The position numbers were made by a program, and so were the translations under genes. From Actinoallomurus bryophytorum (GTDB lineage Bacteria > Actinomycetota > Actinomycetes > Streptosporangiales > Streptosporangiaceae), in the NCBI RefSeq assembly GCF_006716425.1, contig NZ_VFOZ01000003.1, forward strand, positions 1-64,000: a stretch of DNA of 64,000 nt, read 5' to 3'. The notes under the pieces were generated by a model that had not been told where the DNA came from, did no database searches, and saw only the letters and a program-made list of their open reading frames with translations. This document shows, one piece after another, positions 49,054-56,961 of this stretch (positions are counted from its first letter, which is position 1; every line of letters begins with the position of its first letter).

Positions 49054-49938
49054 TCAGCTCGCCCAGATGCCGGTGATGTCCGACGCCGAGGCGGCGTTGC
49101 CCGCGTGCGAGGTGCCGTACATGTCCTCGATCGTCCGCAGGACGTTGTAGTGGGTGTACTTGGTGGCGGAGGTGCTGCCGGCCTTGACCGGCTGCCCGTA
49201 GAACACAGTGGCGATCTTGTTGCCGCTGAGGCTGTTGTCCTCGTCGAAGGTGACGATGAGGACGCTGTTGTGCGTCTTGGCCCAGGTCGCGTACGCGCCG
49301 AGGTTGTTCTTCAGCCAGGTGTCACCGGTCGAGACCGAGCAGTCGTGCATGTCGCTGCACAGGTTCGGGGTGACGAAGGAGACCTTGGGCAGGGTGGTGT
49401 AGTCGGCCGGGAACTGCGCGAACGTCTTGGCCGTGGAGGTCGGGACGTTGCTGAACCCGAACCAGGGGTTGTGCTTGCGCGCGTACTTGCCGCTGCTGCA
49501 GGTGGTCGAGCCCTGGCTGGGCAGGGTCTCGTTGTAGCTGCCCCAGGTCTTGCCGGCGGCGGTGAGCTCGGAGGCGAGGTTCGGCGCGGAGCTGAACCCG
49601 GCGGTGTAGCAGCCGTCGTCGGTGATGCCCTGGGTCGCGCCGGAGAAGATCGTGAAGTAGTTGGGCTGGCTCGGGTGGGTGATGGCGTAGGAGGAGGTCA
49701 GGCTCGCGCCGCCGGACTTGAGCGAGTTGATGTACGGGGCGCTGGAGCTGCCGATGATCTGGGTGTACGCGTGGTTCTCCATCATCACGACCACGACGTG
49801 GTCGGGCGTCGGAACACTTCCGGCCGCGTTGGCGGTGCCGACACCGGCCCACACTCCCGCGGCCGCGGCGGCGAGGCCGAACGCGGACGCGAGAGCGGTC
49901 AGGACACGGCGGGTGGGTCTTCCGGCGAGTGGGTTCAC
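49054..49938 (-). CDS. Secreted phosphoesterase (acid phosphatase/phospholipase C-like)
   Basis: 294 residues from a GTG with GGAGG six bases upstream. Signal peptide: R-P-T-R-R-V-L-T-A-L-A-S-A-F-G-L with A-N-A-A cleavage near residue 40. Metal-binding motifs of the phosphoesterase family (PF04185): V-M-M-E-N-H-A-Y, T-H-P-S-Q-P-N-Y, and I-V-T-F-D-E-D-N. Expected to hydrolyse phosphate esters outside the cell. The MFS gene follows after 4 bases; whether they act together is unclear. Confidence 0.87.
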   Translation of the reverse strand: MNPLAGRPTRRVLTALASAFGLAAAAAGVWAGVGTANAAGSVPTPDHVVVVMMENHAYTQIIGSSSAPYINSLKSGGASLTSSYAITHPSQPNYFTIFSGATQGITDDGCYTAGFSSAPNLASELTAAGKTWGSYNETLPSQGSTTCSSGKYARKHNPWFGFSNVPTSTAKTFAQFPADYTTLPKVSFVTPNLCSDMHDCSVSTGDTWLKNNLGAYATWAKTHNSVLIVTFDEDNSLSGNKIATVFYGQPVKAGSTSATKYTHYNVLRTIEDMYGTSHAGNAASASDITGIWAS

Positions 49939-50217
49939 ATGGACCTCCGGTTGAGGCGAGGAGAGGCTGGGGGCGACGCCCCGCCAGAGTGTGAAGCCCG
50001 GACGCGAGCCGAGAAAGCGCCGTACGGTTAACCGCTTAAGAACCTTTGGTGACGTCCATGCCCGAGTGTCCGGATCCGGCGGCACGTGACGACCCGCCCC
50101 CCGAACCGCCGCGCCAGGCCGCGTGCTCGCGCCGGCGGTATGGTGGGCGCGCGCCCGCGGCGGTGGGCACGTGCCACTCGTCATCGGGCGGGCGATCGAC
50201 CGAACGAGGGATGCACA

Positions 50218-50817
50218 GTGCCGACAGGGGTGGCCATCCGCGACGTCCGCGAGCAGTTGTTCGCCGCCGCCGAACGCGTCCTGCTCCGGTACGGGCCGAA
50301 CGCGCTGACCAGCCGGGCGGTCACCACGGAGGCGGGCTGCGCCAAGGGCGTTCTGCACCGGCACTTCGCCGACTTCGACGCCTTCCTCGCCGAGCTCGTG
50401 CTCGACCGCATCGGCCGGATCGAGGACCAGGCCACCGCCCTGCGCGACTCCGCCGGGACCGGCACCGTCGCCGGCAACCTCGGCGGCGCGCTGACGGACC
50501 TGTTCGCGTCGGTCGCCGTGGCGATCGTCGGCCTCATCACCTTCCGTGACGAACTCCGCGCCCGTCTGCGCCAGGCCACGCGTCCGGGTGTCCCGGTGCT
50601 CTCCGAGGCGGTGGCCATGCTCGCCTCCTATCTCACCGCCGAGCGCGAGATGGGCCGCATCGCGGCGGATGCCGACGTCGACACGCTCGCGCTCGCGCTG
50701 GTCGGGGCCGGGCACCTGCTGTTCGCCGGCCGGCAGGAAACCCCGCCGGAGCCCGGAGACGTCGACAAGGTCGTGACCACGGTCATCGCCGACGTCGTGC
50801 AGAGACGGCTGCTCTGA
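50218..50817 (+). CDS. TetR-family transcriptional regulator
   Basis: 199 residues from GTG 50218, preceded by ACGAGGG. HTH about 5-50 (D-V-R-E-Q-L-F-A-A-A-E-R-V-L; T-T-E-A-G-C-A-K-G-V-L-H-R-H-F-A-D-F). The ligand-binding part is Ala-rich and helical. Divergent from the phosphoesterase gene (279-base gap); the gap holds a GGTT...AACC dyad around 50027-50045 and nothing else I can name. Confidence 0.85.
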   Translation: MPTGVAIRDVREQLFAAAERVLLRYGPNALTSRAVTTEAGCAKGVLHRHFADFDAFLAELVLDRIGRIEDQATALRDSAGTGTVAGNLGGALTDLFASVAVAIVGLITFRDELRARLRQATRPGVPVLSEAVAMLASYLTAEREMGRIAADADVDTLALALVGAGHLLFAGRQETPPEPGDVDKVVTTVIADVVQRRLL

Positions 50818-50847
50818 GGCGGGCCGGTACGCGGAGGCGGGCCGCTC

Positions 50848-51648
50848 TCAGCGGAGACCGCGGGCGAGCAGCGCGTGGGCCGGGAACGAGACCTCGCCGT
50901 TCTCGCCGGTGAAAGGCGCGAGCCGGCGATAGTAGGCGTCCTTGACCCGCGCGACGGTCGGCGGATCCTGCTGGGACAGGACGAGGCCGTTCGAGCCGAC
51001 CCTGGCCGTCGCGACGTTCTCCCACCATTCCCCGGGGTCGAACGCGAAGTCCCAGTCGAGGTGTTCCACCGCCGCCTCGCGGAACACGCCGCCCACCAGG
51101 GCGGCGAACGCGTCCGGCCGCCCGTGCTCCATGAACGGGCTCAGGGGCACGTCGTCCGGCCAGGGGACGCCGACCTCCTCCATCGCGTCGCGTACGACGG
51201 CCAGGACGCCGCTGCCCGGCATCACCCAGCAGGTCAGCGCCAGCCGCCCGCCCGGCCGCAGGAGCCGGCGGAGTTCCTTCAGCGTCGTCTCGGGCTCTCC
51301 CACGTGGTTGATGACGAAGTTGCCGACCACCGCGTCGAAGGTCTCATCCTCGTACGGCAGGTCGGGCAGGACCGCGACCCGTACCTCCGCGGCCGGTGCG
51401 TTACGTGCCGCCGTCTCGGCCATCTGGGGGTCGGCGTCCACCGCCGAGACCTTCGCGCCCCGGCGTGACGCCTCGGCCGCCACGAGTCCCGGGCCGGTGC
51501 CCAGGTCGAGCACGCGGCTGTCCTCCGTCACCCCGGCCGTGTCCAGCAGCGGTCCGATGGCCCGCGCGGTCAGGCGGGCGAAGCCCCGCTCGTACGCTCC
51601 GGCCCGGCCCGCCCACAGGTCGCGTTCGTACGCGTCGAAGTCCGTCAT
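50848..51648 (-). CDS. Class I SAM-dependent methyltransferase
   Basis: 266 residues. Motif I V-L-D-L-G-T-G-P-G-L-V-A (about 46-57), motif II acidic end V-S-A-V-D-A-D, then F-D-A-V-V-G-N-F-V-I-N-H and R-L-L-R-P-G-G-R-L. UbiE/Methyltransf_11 type with no substrate clue. It is the last gene of the RHH-SRPBCC-methyltransferase operon and overlaps the SRPBCC stop by ATGA. Confidence 0.87.
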   Translation of the reverse strand: MTDFDAYERDLWAGRAGAYERGFARLTARAIGPLLDTAGVTEDSRVLDLGTGPGLVAAEASRRGAKVSAVDADPQMAETAARNAPAAEVRVAVLPDLPYEDETFDAVVGNFVINHVGEPETTLKELRRLLRPGGRLALTCWVMPGSGVLAVVRDAMEEVGVPWPDDVPLSPFMEHGRPDAFAALVGGVFREAAVEHLDWDFAFDPGEWWENVATARVGSNGLVLSQQDPPTVARVKDAYYRRLAPFTGENGEVSFPAHALLARGLR

Positions 51649-52106
51649 GCTCGGCAGCGTACGCCGCCCGGTCCGGACAGCCAGGCCTCGATGGCGTCCT
51701 GCCAGGACCGGAGGAAGGCGGGATATCCGTCGGCGAAGTCCTGGAGGCCCCCTGCGGCGGCATCGCTGAGCGCCGTGAGGGCGTACGTGACCTCGACCTC
51801 ACTGTGACCGCCTGAGCCGTGGACGGTGACGGTGACCGTCCCGGCCCGATCGCGTGGGGTCACGCGGGCGTAGGAGATGTGCCGGCCCGGCTGCCGGGCC
51901 AGGACCAGCCAGGTCGTCGTCGCGCCATGGGCCTCGGTCTCGAAGACGGTGCCCGGTGCGCCGTCGTCCGTGGTCGGGACCGGGAAGCGCGGCGACCATC
52001 CCGCGACCCAGTCCCGCTCGCCACGTGGGGTGAACAGCCGCAGGGCCTCATCCGGTGGCAGGCCGACCCGGATCCGGCCGCTGAGACGCCCCGCCGGGCC
52101 GTTCAT
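51645..52106 (-). CDS. SRPBCC-family (START/Bet v 1-like) protein
   Basis: 153 residues. The helix-grip fold is suggested by G-R-I-R-V-G-L-P-P-D-E-A-L-R-L-F-T, G-T-V-F-E-T-E, T-T-W-L-V-L and the closing long helix (Y-P-A-F-L-R-S-W-Q-D-A-I-E-A-W-L). Small hydrophobic-ligand binding or lyase/cyclase functions occur in the family. Coupled by 4-base overlaps to the RHH gene upstream and the methyltransferase downstream. Confidence 0.82.
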   Translation of the reverse strand: MNGPAGRLSGRIRVGLPPDEALRLFTPRGERDWVAGWSPRFPVPTTDDGAPGTVFETEAHGATTTWLVLARQPGRHISYARVTPRDRAGTVTVTVHGSGGHSEVEVTYALTALSDAAAGGLQDFADGYPAFLRSWQDAIEAWLSGPGGVRCRA

Positions 52107-52348
52107 CCTTCCTCGCCCAGCCGGTGCGCGTCGGCGGCGGTCAGTTCGAGCCCGTACACGGCCTTGAGCTGCTCGATCTTGGCCAGCGTCTCCGGCCCGA
52201 ACGGCGCCCGCCCTTCGAACGCGTGCAGGACGATGCCCTCGACCAGGTCACCGAGCGACAGGTCGAGATACTCGGCCAGCCCCTTGAGCACCTTGAGCGT
52301 GTTCCGCTCGATCCGCAGCCCGGTCTGTGTTCGCTGAATTGGTACCAT
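52103..52348 (-). CDS. Small ribbon-helix-helix-like protein
   Basis: 81 residues. T-G-L-R-I-E-R-N-T-L-K-V-L-K-G-L-A-E-Y-L-D-L-S-L-G-D-L-V-E-G-I reads as a strand-helix-helix unit of the MetJ/Arc type; the C-terminal part is helical. First gene of the operon. There is no ribosome site; TACCTT six bases before the ATG could be a -10 box of a leaderless transcript. An 18-base palindrome spans the start codon, so this protein or another dimer probably blocks transcription there. Confidence 0.7.
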   Translation of the reverse strand: MVPIQRTQTGLRIERNTLKVLKGLAEYLDLSLGDLVEGIVLHAFEGRAPFGPETLAKIEQLKAVYGLELTAADAHRLGEEG

Positions 52349-52356
52349 GTTACCAA
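52339..52356. promoter_or_regulatory. Palindromic operator overlapping the RHH start codon
   Basis: TTGGTACCATGTTACCAA on the plus strand is palindromic except for one base pair class (C/T at the two flanks of the central CATG). The start ATG of the minus-strand gene lies in the centre. Placement over a probable leaderless start points to direct transcriptional repression. Confidence 0.65.
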
Positions 52357-52392
52357 GGTAGGACAAGTCGCCGGATCGCGCACGCCGCCCGC

Positions 52393-53850
52393 TCAGCGCC
52401 TTTCTTTCCGGATCGTGGCGATCGTGACGAGTAGGGTGAGCACCGCGATCCCGGCGGCGACGGCGAAGGCCCGGTCGAAGCCGGCGACCAGCGCGTGCCG
52501 GTGGTCGCCGTGGGCGCGGGTGGAGCCGGCGGTCACGGTCCAGGCGACGGTGCTCAGCATGGCGAGCCCGACGGCGCCGCCGATCTGCCGGGTGGCGTTG
52601 AGCAGGCTGGCGGCCACGCCGGAGTCCGAGTCGGCGACGCCGGCCAGCGCGACCAGTGGCAGTGGCACGAACAGCAGGCCCAGCCCGGCCGCGGTGACCA
52701 GGATCGGGCCGAGCAGTCCGCCCGCGTAGCCGGCGTTCTCGGTCATCAGCGACAGCCAGAACAGGCCGCCGGCACAGCCGGCGGTGCCGGCCAGCAGCAG
52801 CGGGCGGGCGCCGACCCGCGGCAACAGCGTGGAGGCGACGACGGAACCGGCCAGCACCGCGCCGGTCAGCGGCAGGAACGCCACCCCGGTCCGGATGGCG
52901 GAATACCCCCAGACCTCCTGCGCGAAGAGGGTGAGGAAGAAGAACACGCCGAACAGGACGGTGCCCACGCCGAGCATGATGAGGTTCGCCCCGAGCCGGG
53001 CGCGGTCGCGCAGCAGCCTGCCGGGCAGCAGCGCATGCCGGCTCCGCGCCTCGACGAGGCCGAAGGCGGCGAGGAGCACCACGCCGGCCGCCAGCGAGAC
53101 GACCACCTTGGCGTCGCCCCAGTGGGACACGCCGTCCGGGCCGGTCGCCGCACCGGACAGGCCGTAGACGAGCGCGGCGACCCCGGCCGTCCCGGTCAGT
53201 GCCCCCGGGATGTCGAGACGGCCGGCCATCCGCGGTGCCCCGGCCAGCACCAGGGGAGCGGCCAGGGCCGCGGCGACCCCGAAGGGCACGTTGACGAACA
53301 GCACCCACCGCCAGGACGCGTAGTTGACCAGCAGCCCGCCGGCCACCAGCCCGAGCGCGCCGCCCGCCACACTCATCGCGGAGTACACGCCCATGGCACG
53401 GGCGCGCGGCCTGCCTTCCGGGAAGGTGGTGACGATCAGCGACAGTGCGGCCGGCGCGACGATCGCGCCGCCGGCGCCCTGCACGGCGCGGGCCGCCAGC
53501 AGCCAGCCCGTGGAGGTGGCGAACCCGCCCGCCAGCGACGCGGCGGAGAACACCAGCAGGCCGACGACGAACATCCGGCGGCGGCCCAGCAGGTCGCCGG
53601 CCCTGCCGCCGAGTAGCAGCAGTCCGCCGAACGCCAGCGCGTAGGCGTTGACCACCCAGGACAGGTTCGCCGCGGAGAAACGCAGCGCCTCCTGGATGCG
53701 GGGCAGGGCGACGTTCGTCACGGTCGCGTCGAGCACCACCATCAGCTGGGCGGTGGCGATGACCAGCAGCGACAGGCCCTGCCGGGGGCGGCGGACGGCC
53801 TGCGCGGCGCCCCGCGCAGGCGGCACGGCCACCGTTTGAGTTTCGGACAT
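52393..53850 (-). CDS. MFS efflux transporter, DHA2 (14-helix) type
   Basis: 485 residues, 14 predicted helices. Signature segments L-D-A-T-V-T-N-V-A-L-P-R-I in helix 1, G-G-R-A-G-D-L-L-G-R-R-R in loop 2-3 and A-R-A-V-Q-G-A-G-G-A-I-V-A-P-A-A-L-S-L in helix 5. EmrB/QacA-like drug-proton antiporter. GGAGGAG lies before the ATG. It follows the BBE-type flavoenzyme gene by 28 bases, so the two are probably one transcript that modifies and exports a compound. Confidence 0.88.
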   Translation of the reverse strand: MSETQTVAVPPARGAAQAVRRPRQGLSLLVIATAQLMVVLDATVTNVALPRIQEALRFSAANLSWVVNAYALAFGGLLLLGGRAGDLLGRRRMFVVGLLVFSAASLAGGFATSTGWLLAARAVQGAGGAIVAPAALSLIVTTFPEGRPRARAMGVYSAMSVAGGALGLVAGGLLVNYASWRWVLFVNVPFGVAAALAAPLVLAGAPRMAGRLDIPGALTGTAGVAALVYGLSGAATGPDGVSHWGDAKVVVSLAAGVVLLAAFGLVEARSRHALLPGRLLRDRARLGANLIMLGVGTVLFGVFFFLTLFAQEVWGYSAIRTGVAFLPLTGAVLAGSVVASTLLPRVGARPLLLAGTAGCAGGLFWLSLMTENAGYAGGLLGPILVTAAGLGLLFVPLPLVALAGVADSDSGVAASLLNATRQIGGAVGLAMLSTVAWTVTAGSTRAHGDHRHALVAGFDRAFAVAAGIAVLTLLVTIATIRKERR

Positions 53851-53878
53851 GAGATCTCCTCCGGGGGTCCGGGCCGGG

Positions 53879-55216
53879 TCAGCCGCGCTCGGGGCGGATG
53901 TTGTGGGTACGGCGGAACACGTTGCCGGGGTCGTAGCGCCGCTTGACGCCGGCCAGCCGCCGGTACGTGGCCGGCGGGTAGACGCTCGCGACGTCGGCGT
54001 CGGTCGCGGTCCCGAGGAAGTTGACGTAGGCGCCGCGGGCCTGGTCCGCGACCGCGGACCACCGGGCGAGCGGCGCGGCGGCGAGCCGTGGCGGCGTACC
54101 GGGCGGCAGCATCGCGCCGGCCACGACCAGCGCCTCCGCGTCGCGGTGGGCGTAGGCGGTGGCGTCCGGTGCGACGCGGGCGACCGCGCCGCCCAGCCCG
54201 CGCAGCCCGATCGCCGCGCCGTCGGCGTGCAGGTCCGCGATGGCGCGGGTCATCGCGTCGTCCAGGGCCGGGACGAGGGCGTTGCGCATCTCCATCCGCG
54301 CCCCGGGCGGCAGAGCGGGGCAGGCCTCCAGGACATCGGCGTACGGCATCGCGCGTACGGTGTCGGCGCTCACCGGGGCGAGCGCGCGGAACGGGCGCAG
54401 CGCCGCCGCGGCGGCGTCAGGGTCGGCGCCGGCGTGGCAGCACTGCAGCGTGGCCGTGGACGGGCCGGGTACCCCCGGCATCAGGTTGAGAATGGTGGTC
54501 AGGTTCTCGTCGCTCGCCTGGGTGAGCTCCCGCCAGCCGGCCATGAGCCGCGTCAGGTCGGCGGAGCGGTAGGCGATCGTCCCGAAGTGCACGGTGGTGA
54601 CCGGCTGGGCGGTGAACTCGAAGGAGGTCACCACGCCGAAGTTGCCGCCTCCTCCGCGCAGCGCCCAGAACAGGTCGCCGTGCTGTTCGGCGTCGGCGTG
54701 GAGCGGCTCCCCGTCCGCGGTGACCAGATCCACGGCGGTCAGGCTGTCGATGGCAAGTCCGTGGCGGCGCACCAGCCAGCCGATCCCGCCGCCGAGGGTG
54801 AGCCCGCCCACGCCGACCTCCCGGGTGTCGCCGGCGGTCAGGCCCAGCCCGTACCACGCCAGCGCGGCGGCCACCGAGCCCCAGGTCGCGCCCGCCCCGA
54901 TGCGGACCCGTCGGCGTGCCCGGTCCAGCACCTGGACGTCGTGCAGGTTCCGCAGGTCGATGACCATGCCGTCGGTGTGCGTGCTGAGCCCGGCCATGCT
55001 GTGCCCGCCGGACCGCACGGTGACCGCCAGGCCGGCGGCGGTGGCGTGGCGCACGGCGGCGGCCACCCCGGCCGCGTCGCGTGGGCGGACCACCAGGTCG
55101 GGTGTTCCCGCCGCGAACAGGGTGGCCGCGGCTTCGGCGTAGCCGACGGTGCCGGGCGCCAGCACCTCGCCGGGCAGGCGGCCGAGGACGGATCTGGACG
55201 GTGATGTCTGTTTCAT
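53879..55216 (-). CDS. FAD-linked oxidoreductase, BBE/6-hydroxynicotine oxidase type
   Basis: 445 residues. The FAD-binding PCMH domain holds R-S-G-G-H-S with H72 as the covalent 8-alpha-histidyl FAD site; the second covalent Cys of bicovalent relatives is replaced here (G-W-L-V-R-R-H-G-L). The C-terminal BBE segment reads Y-D-P-G-N-V-F-R-R-T-H-N-I. Such enzymes oxidise sugars, amines or polyketide intermediates with O2. The ATG at 55216 is chosen; the frame to 55270 is Arg/Pro-rich and unlike the family start. Operon with the DHA2 pump. Confidence 0.87.
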   Translation of the reverse strand: MKQTSPSRSVLGRLPGEVLAPGTVGYAEAAATLFAAGTPDLVVRPRDAAGVAAAVRHATAAGLAVTVRSGGHSMAGLSTHTDGMVIDLRNLHDVQVLDRARRRVRIGAGATWGSVAAALAWYGLGLTAGDTREVGVGGLTLGGGIGWLVRRHGLAIDSLTAVDLVTADGEPLHADAEQHGDLFWALRGGGGNFGVVTSFEFTAQPVTTVHFGTIAYRSADLTRLMAGWRELTQASDENLTTILNLMPGVPGPSTATLQCCHAGADPDAAAAALRPFRALAPVSADTVRAMPYADVLEACPALPPGARMEMRNALVPALDDAMTRAIADLHADGAAIGLRGLGGAVARVAPDATAYAHRDAEALVVAGAMLPPGTPPRLAAAPLARWSAVADQARGAYVNFLGTATDADVASVYPPATYRRLAGVKRRYDPGNVFRRTHNIRPERG

Positions 55217-55404
55217 GGCGGCGATGCTGCCGGGACGCGGGGGTGCCCGTCGTCGTGCACGGGGTGTCATTTACGCCTGGTCGGCAGGTACCGGATGGAC
55301 CGCGCCGGTACTCCCGTGAGAGGGCGGCGGTACCCCACCGGAAGTAGGCGGGAATGCCTCCGCAGGGAGGATGTGACGGGAGACCGAGCACCTAGGCTCG
55401 GGGC

Positions 55405-56220
55405 ATGCGCATGGATCGTCGCTTGCGCCGGCTCTACGGGGCCGGCTGGCTCATCTCGGCGGGCGTCACACTGGTGGCCTTCCGCATGTGGCACCTGCAT
55501 CTGCGCGAGGTCGAGCAGCGCGCGGAGGAGGCGGAGCGGACCCGGGAGGAGGTCGCCCGGCGGCGTGCGGTGGAGGAGCGGCTGCGCATCGCCCGCGAGC
55601 TGCACGACTCCCTGACGCACAGTATCTCCGTGATCCGGGTGCAGTCGGGCGTGGCCGCCCACCTGGCGCGCAAGCGCGGCGAGGAGGTCCCGCCCGCGCT
55701 GCTGGCGATCACGGAGGCGAGCGCCGACGCCGCCCGCGAGCTGCGCGCCACTCTCAGCGTGCTCCGCAACGGCGACGCCGACGGCGGGACCGGCCTCGGC
55801 CGGCTGGCCGGCCTGATCTCCCGGGCGCGGGCGGCCGGGCTGACGGCGACCGTGACGGTGGCCGGGACCGAGCGGCCGCTGCCGCCCGAGGTGGACCAGG
55901 CCGCCTACCGGATCGTGCAGGAGGCGCTCACCAACGTCTCCCGCCACGCCGGCTCGGCATGCGCGTCGGTGCGGCTCAGGTACGGGCCGGACACGCTGAC
56001 CGTCCAGGTCGACAACGACGCCCCGGGCGCCGGGGACGACGGGGACAGTTCCGGACCCGTCGGCACAGAGGACGGCCGGGAGCCGGCACCCGCACGGGGG
56101 CTGGGGCTGATCGGCATGCGCGAACGCGTCGCCGCTCTCGGCGGCCGGCTCGACGCCGGGCCGCGCGAGCAGGGCGGCTTCCGTGTACGGGCCGAACTCC
56201 CGGCGCAGGCACCCGCGTGA
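55405..56220 (+). CDS. Two-component sensor histidine kinase, NarL-partner type (short N-terminus)
   Basis: 271 residues. One membrane segment (about 11-28) is followed by a coiled coil (E-V-E-Q-R-A-E-E-A-E-R-T-R-E-E) and the HisKA_3 helix R-I-A-R-E-L-H-D-S-L-T-H-S-I-S-V with H67. The ATPase domain has Q-E-A-L-T-N-V-S-R-H-A-G and G-L-G-L-I-G-M-R-E-R-V. No extracellular sensing domain, so input is probably through the membrane helix or a partner. TAGGCT at 55390 may be a -10 with a near-leaderless start. Overlaps the regulator gene by GTGA. Confidence 0.87.
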   Translation: MRMDRRLRRLYGAGWLISAGVTLVAFRMWHLHLREVEQRAEEAERTREEVARRRAVEERLRIARELHDSLTHSISVIRVQSGVAAHLARKRGEEVPPALLAITEASADAARELRATLSVLRNGDADGGTGLGRLAGLISRARAAGLTATVTVAGTERPLPPEVDQAAYRIVQEALTNVSRHAGSACASVRLRYGPDTLTVQVDNDAPGAGDDGDSSGPVGTEDGREPAPARGLGLIGMRERVAALGGRLDAGPREQGGFRVRAELPAQAPA

Positions 56221-56894
56221 TCCGGATCCTGCTCGCCGACGACCAGGCGCTCATCCGCAGCGGCATCCGGGCGCTGCTGGAGTCCGAGGACGGCATCGAG
56301 GTGGTCGGCGAGGCCACCGACGGCCGGCAGGCGGTCGCGCTGGCGAGGGAGCACCGGCCGGACATCGCCCTGGTGGACATCCAGATGCCGTTGCTGGACG
56401 GGATCGAGGCGACCCGGCAGATCGCGGGCGACGAGCAACTGGCCGCCGTACGCGTCGTCATCCTCACCAACCACGGGCTGGACGAGTACGTCTTCCGCGC
56501 CCTGCGGGCCGGGGCCAGCGGCTTCCTGCTGAAGGACACCGAGCCGGCCGACCTGCTGCAGGGGCTCGGGGTCGTGATGCGCGGCGACGCGCTGCTGTCC
56601 CCCGCGGTCACCCGGCAGCTGATCACCGAGTTCGTCGCCCGGCCGCCCGACGCCCTCGGCGCGGCGGGCCTGGAAGCCCTCACCAACCGGGAACGCGAGG
56701 TGGTGGCCCTGGCCGCGCACGGCCTGAGCAACGCCGAGATCGCCGCGTCGATGGTGCTCAGCCCCACCACCGCCAAGACCCACGTCAGCCGGGCGATGAC
56801 CAAGCTCGGCGCCCGCGACCGCGCCCAGCTGGTGGTCTTCGCCTATCAGTCCGGGCTCGTCAGCGCCCGCGACCCCGGCCGCCTTTCGTCTTAG
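56217..56894 (+). CDS. NarL/FixJ-type response regulator
   Basis: 225 residues from a GTG overlapping the kinase stop. Receiver: L-L-A-D-D-Q, phosphorylation site D54 in A-L-V-D-I-Q-M-P, Lys in F-L-L-K-D-T. LuxR-type HTH: L-T-N-R-E-R-E-V-V-A-L-A-A-H-G-L-S-N-A-E-I-A, then T-A-K-T-H-V-S-R. Partner of the preceding kinase. Nearby divergent BBE-DHA2 operon and GH92 gene downstream are possible targets; no operator is evident. Confidence 0.9.
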   Translation: MIRILLADDQALIRSGIRALLESEDGIEVVGEATDGRQAVALAREHRPDIALVDIQMPLLDGIEATRQIAGDEQLAAVRVVILTNHGLDEYVFRALRAGASGFLLKDTEPADLLQGLGVVMRGDALLSPAVTRQLITEFVARPPDALGAAGLEALTNREREVVALAAHGLSNAEIAASMVLSPTTAKTHVSRAMTKLGARDRAQLVVFAYQSGLVSARDPGRLSS

Positions 56895-56961
56895 GCCAAG
56901 CCGGCTTATGGTGCGCCAGGAGCCTCAGGAATTGTGTGTCGCGACCGAAGGAGATCGGGCG

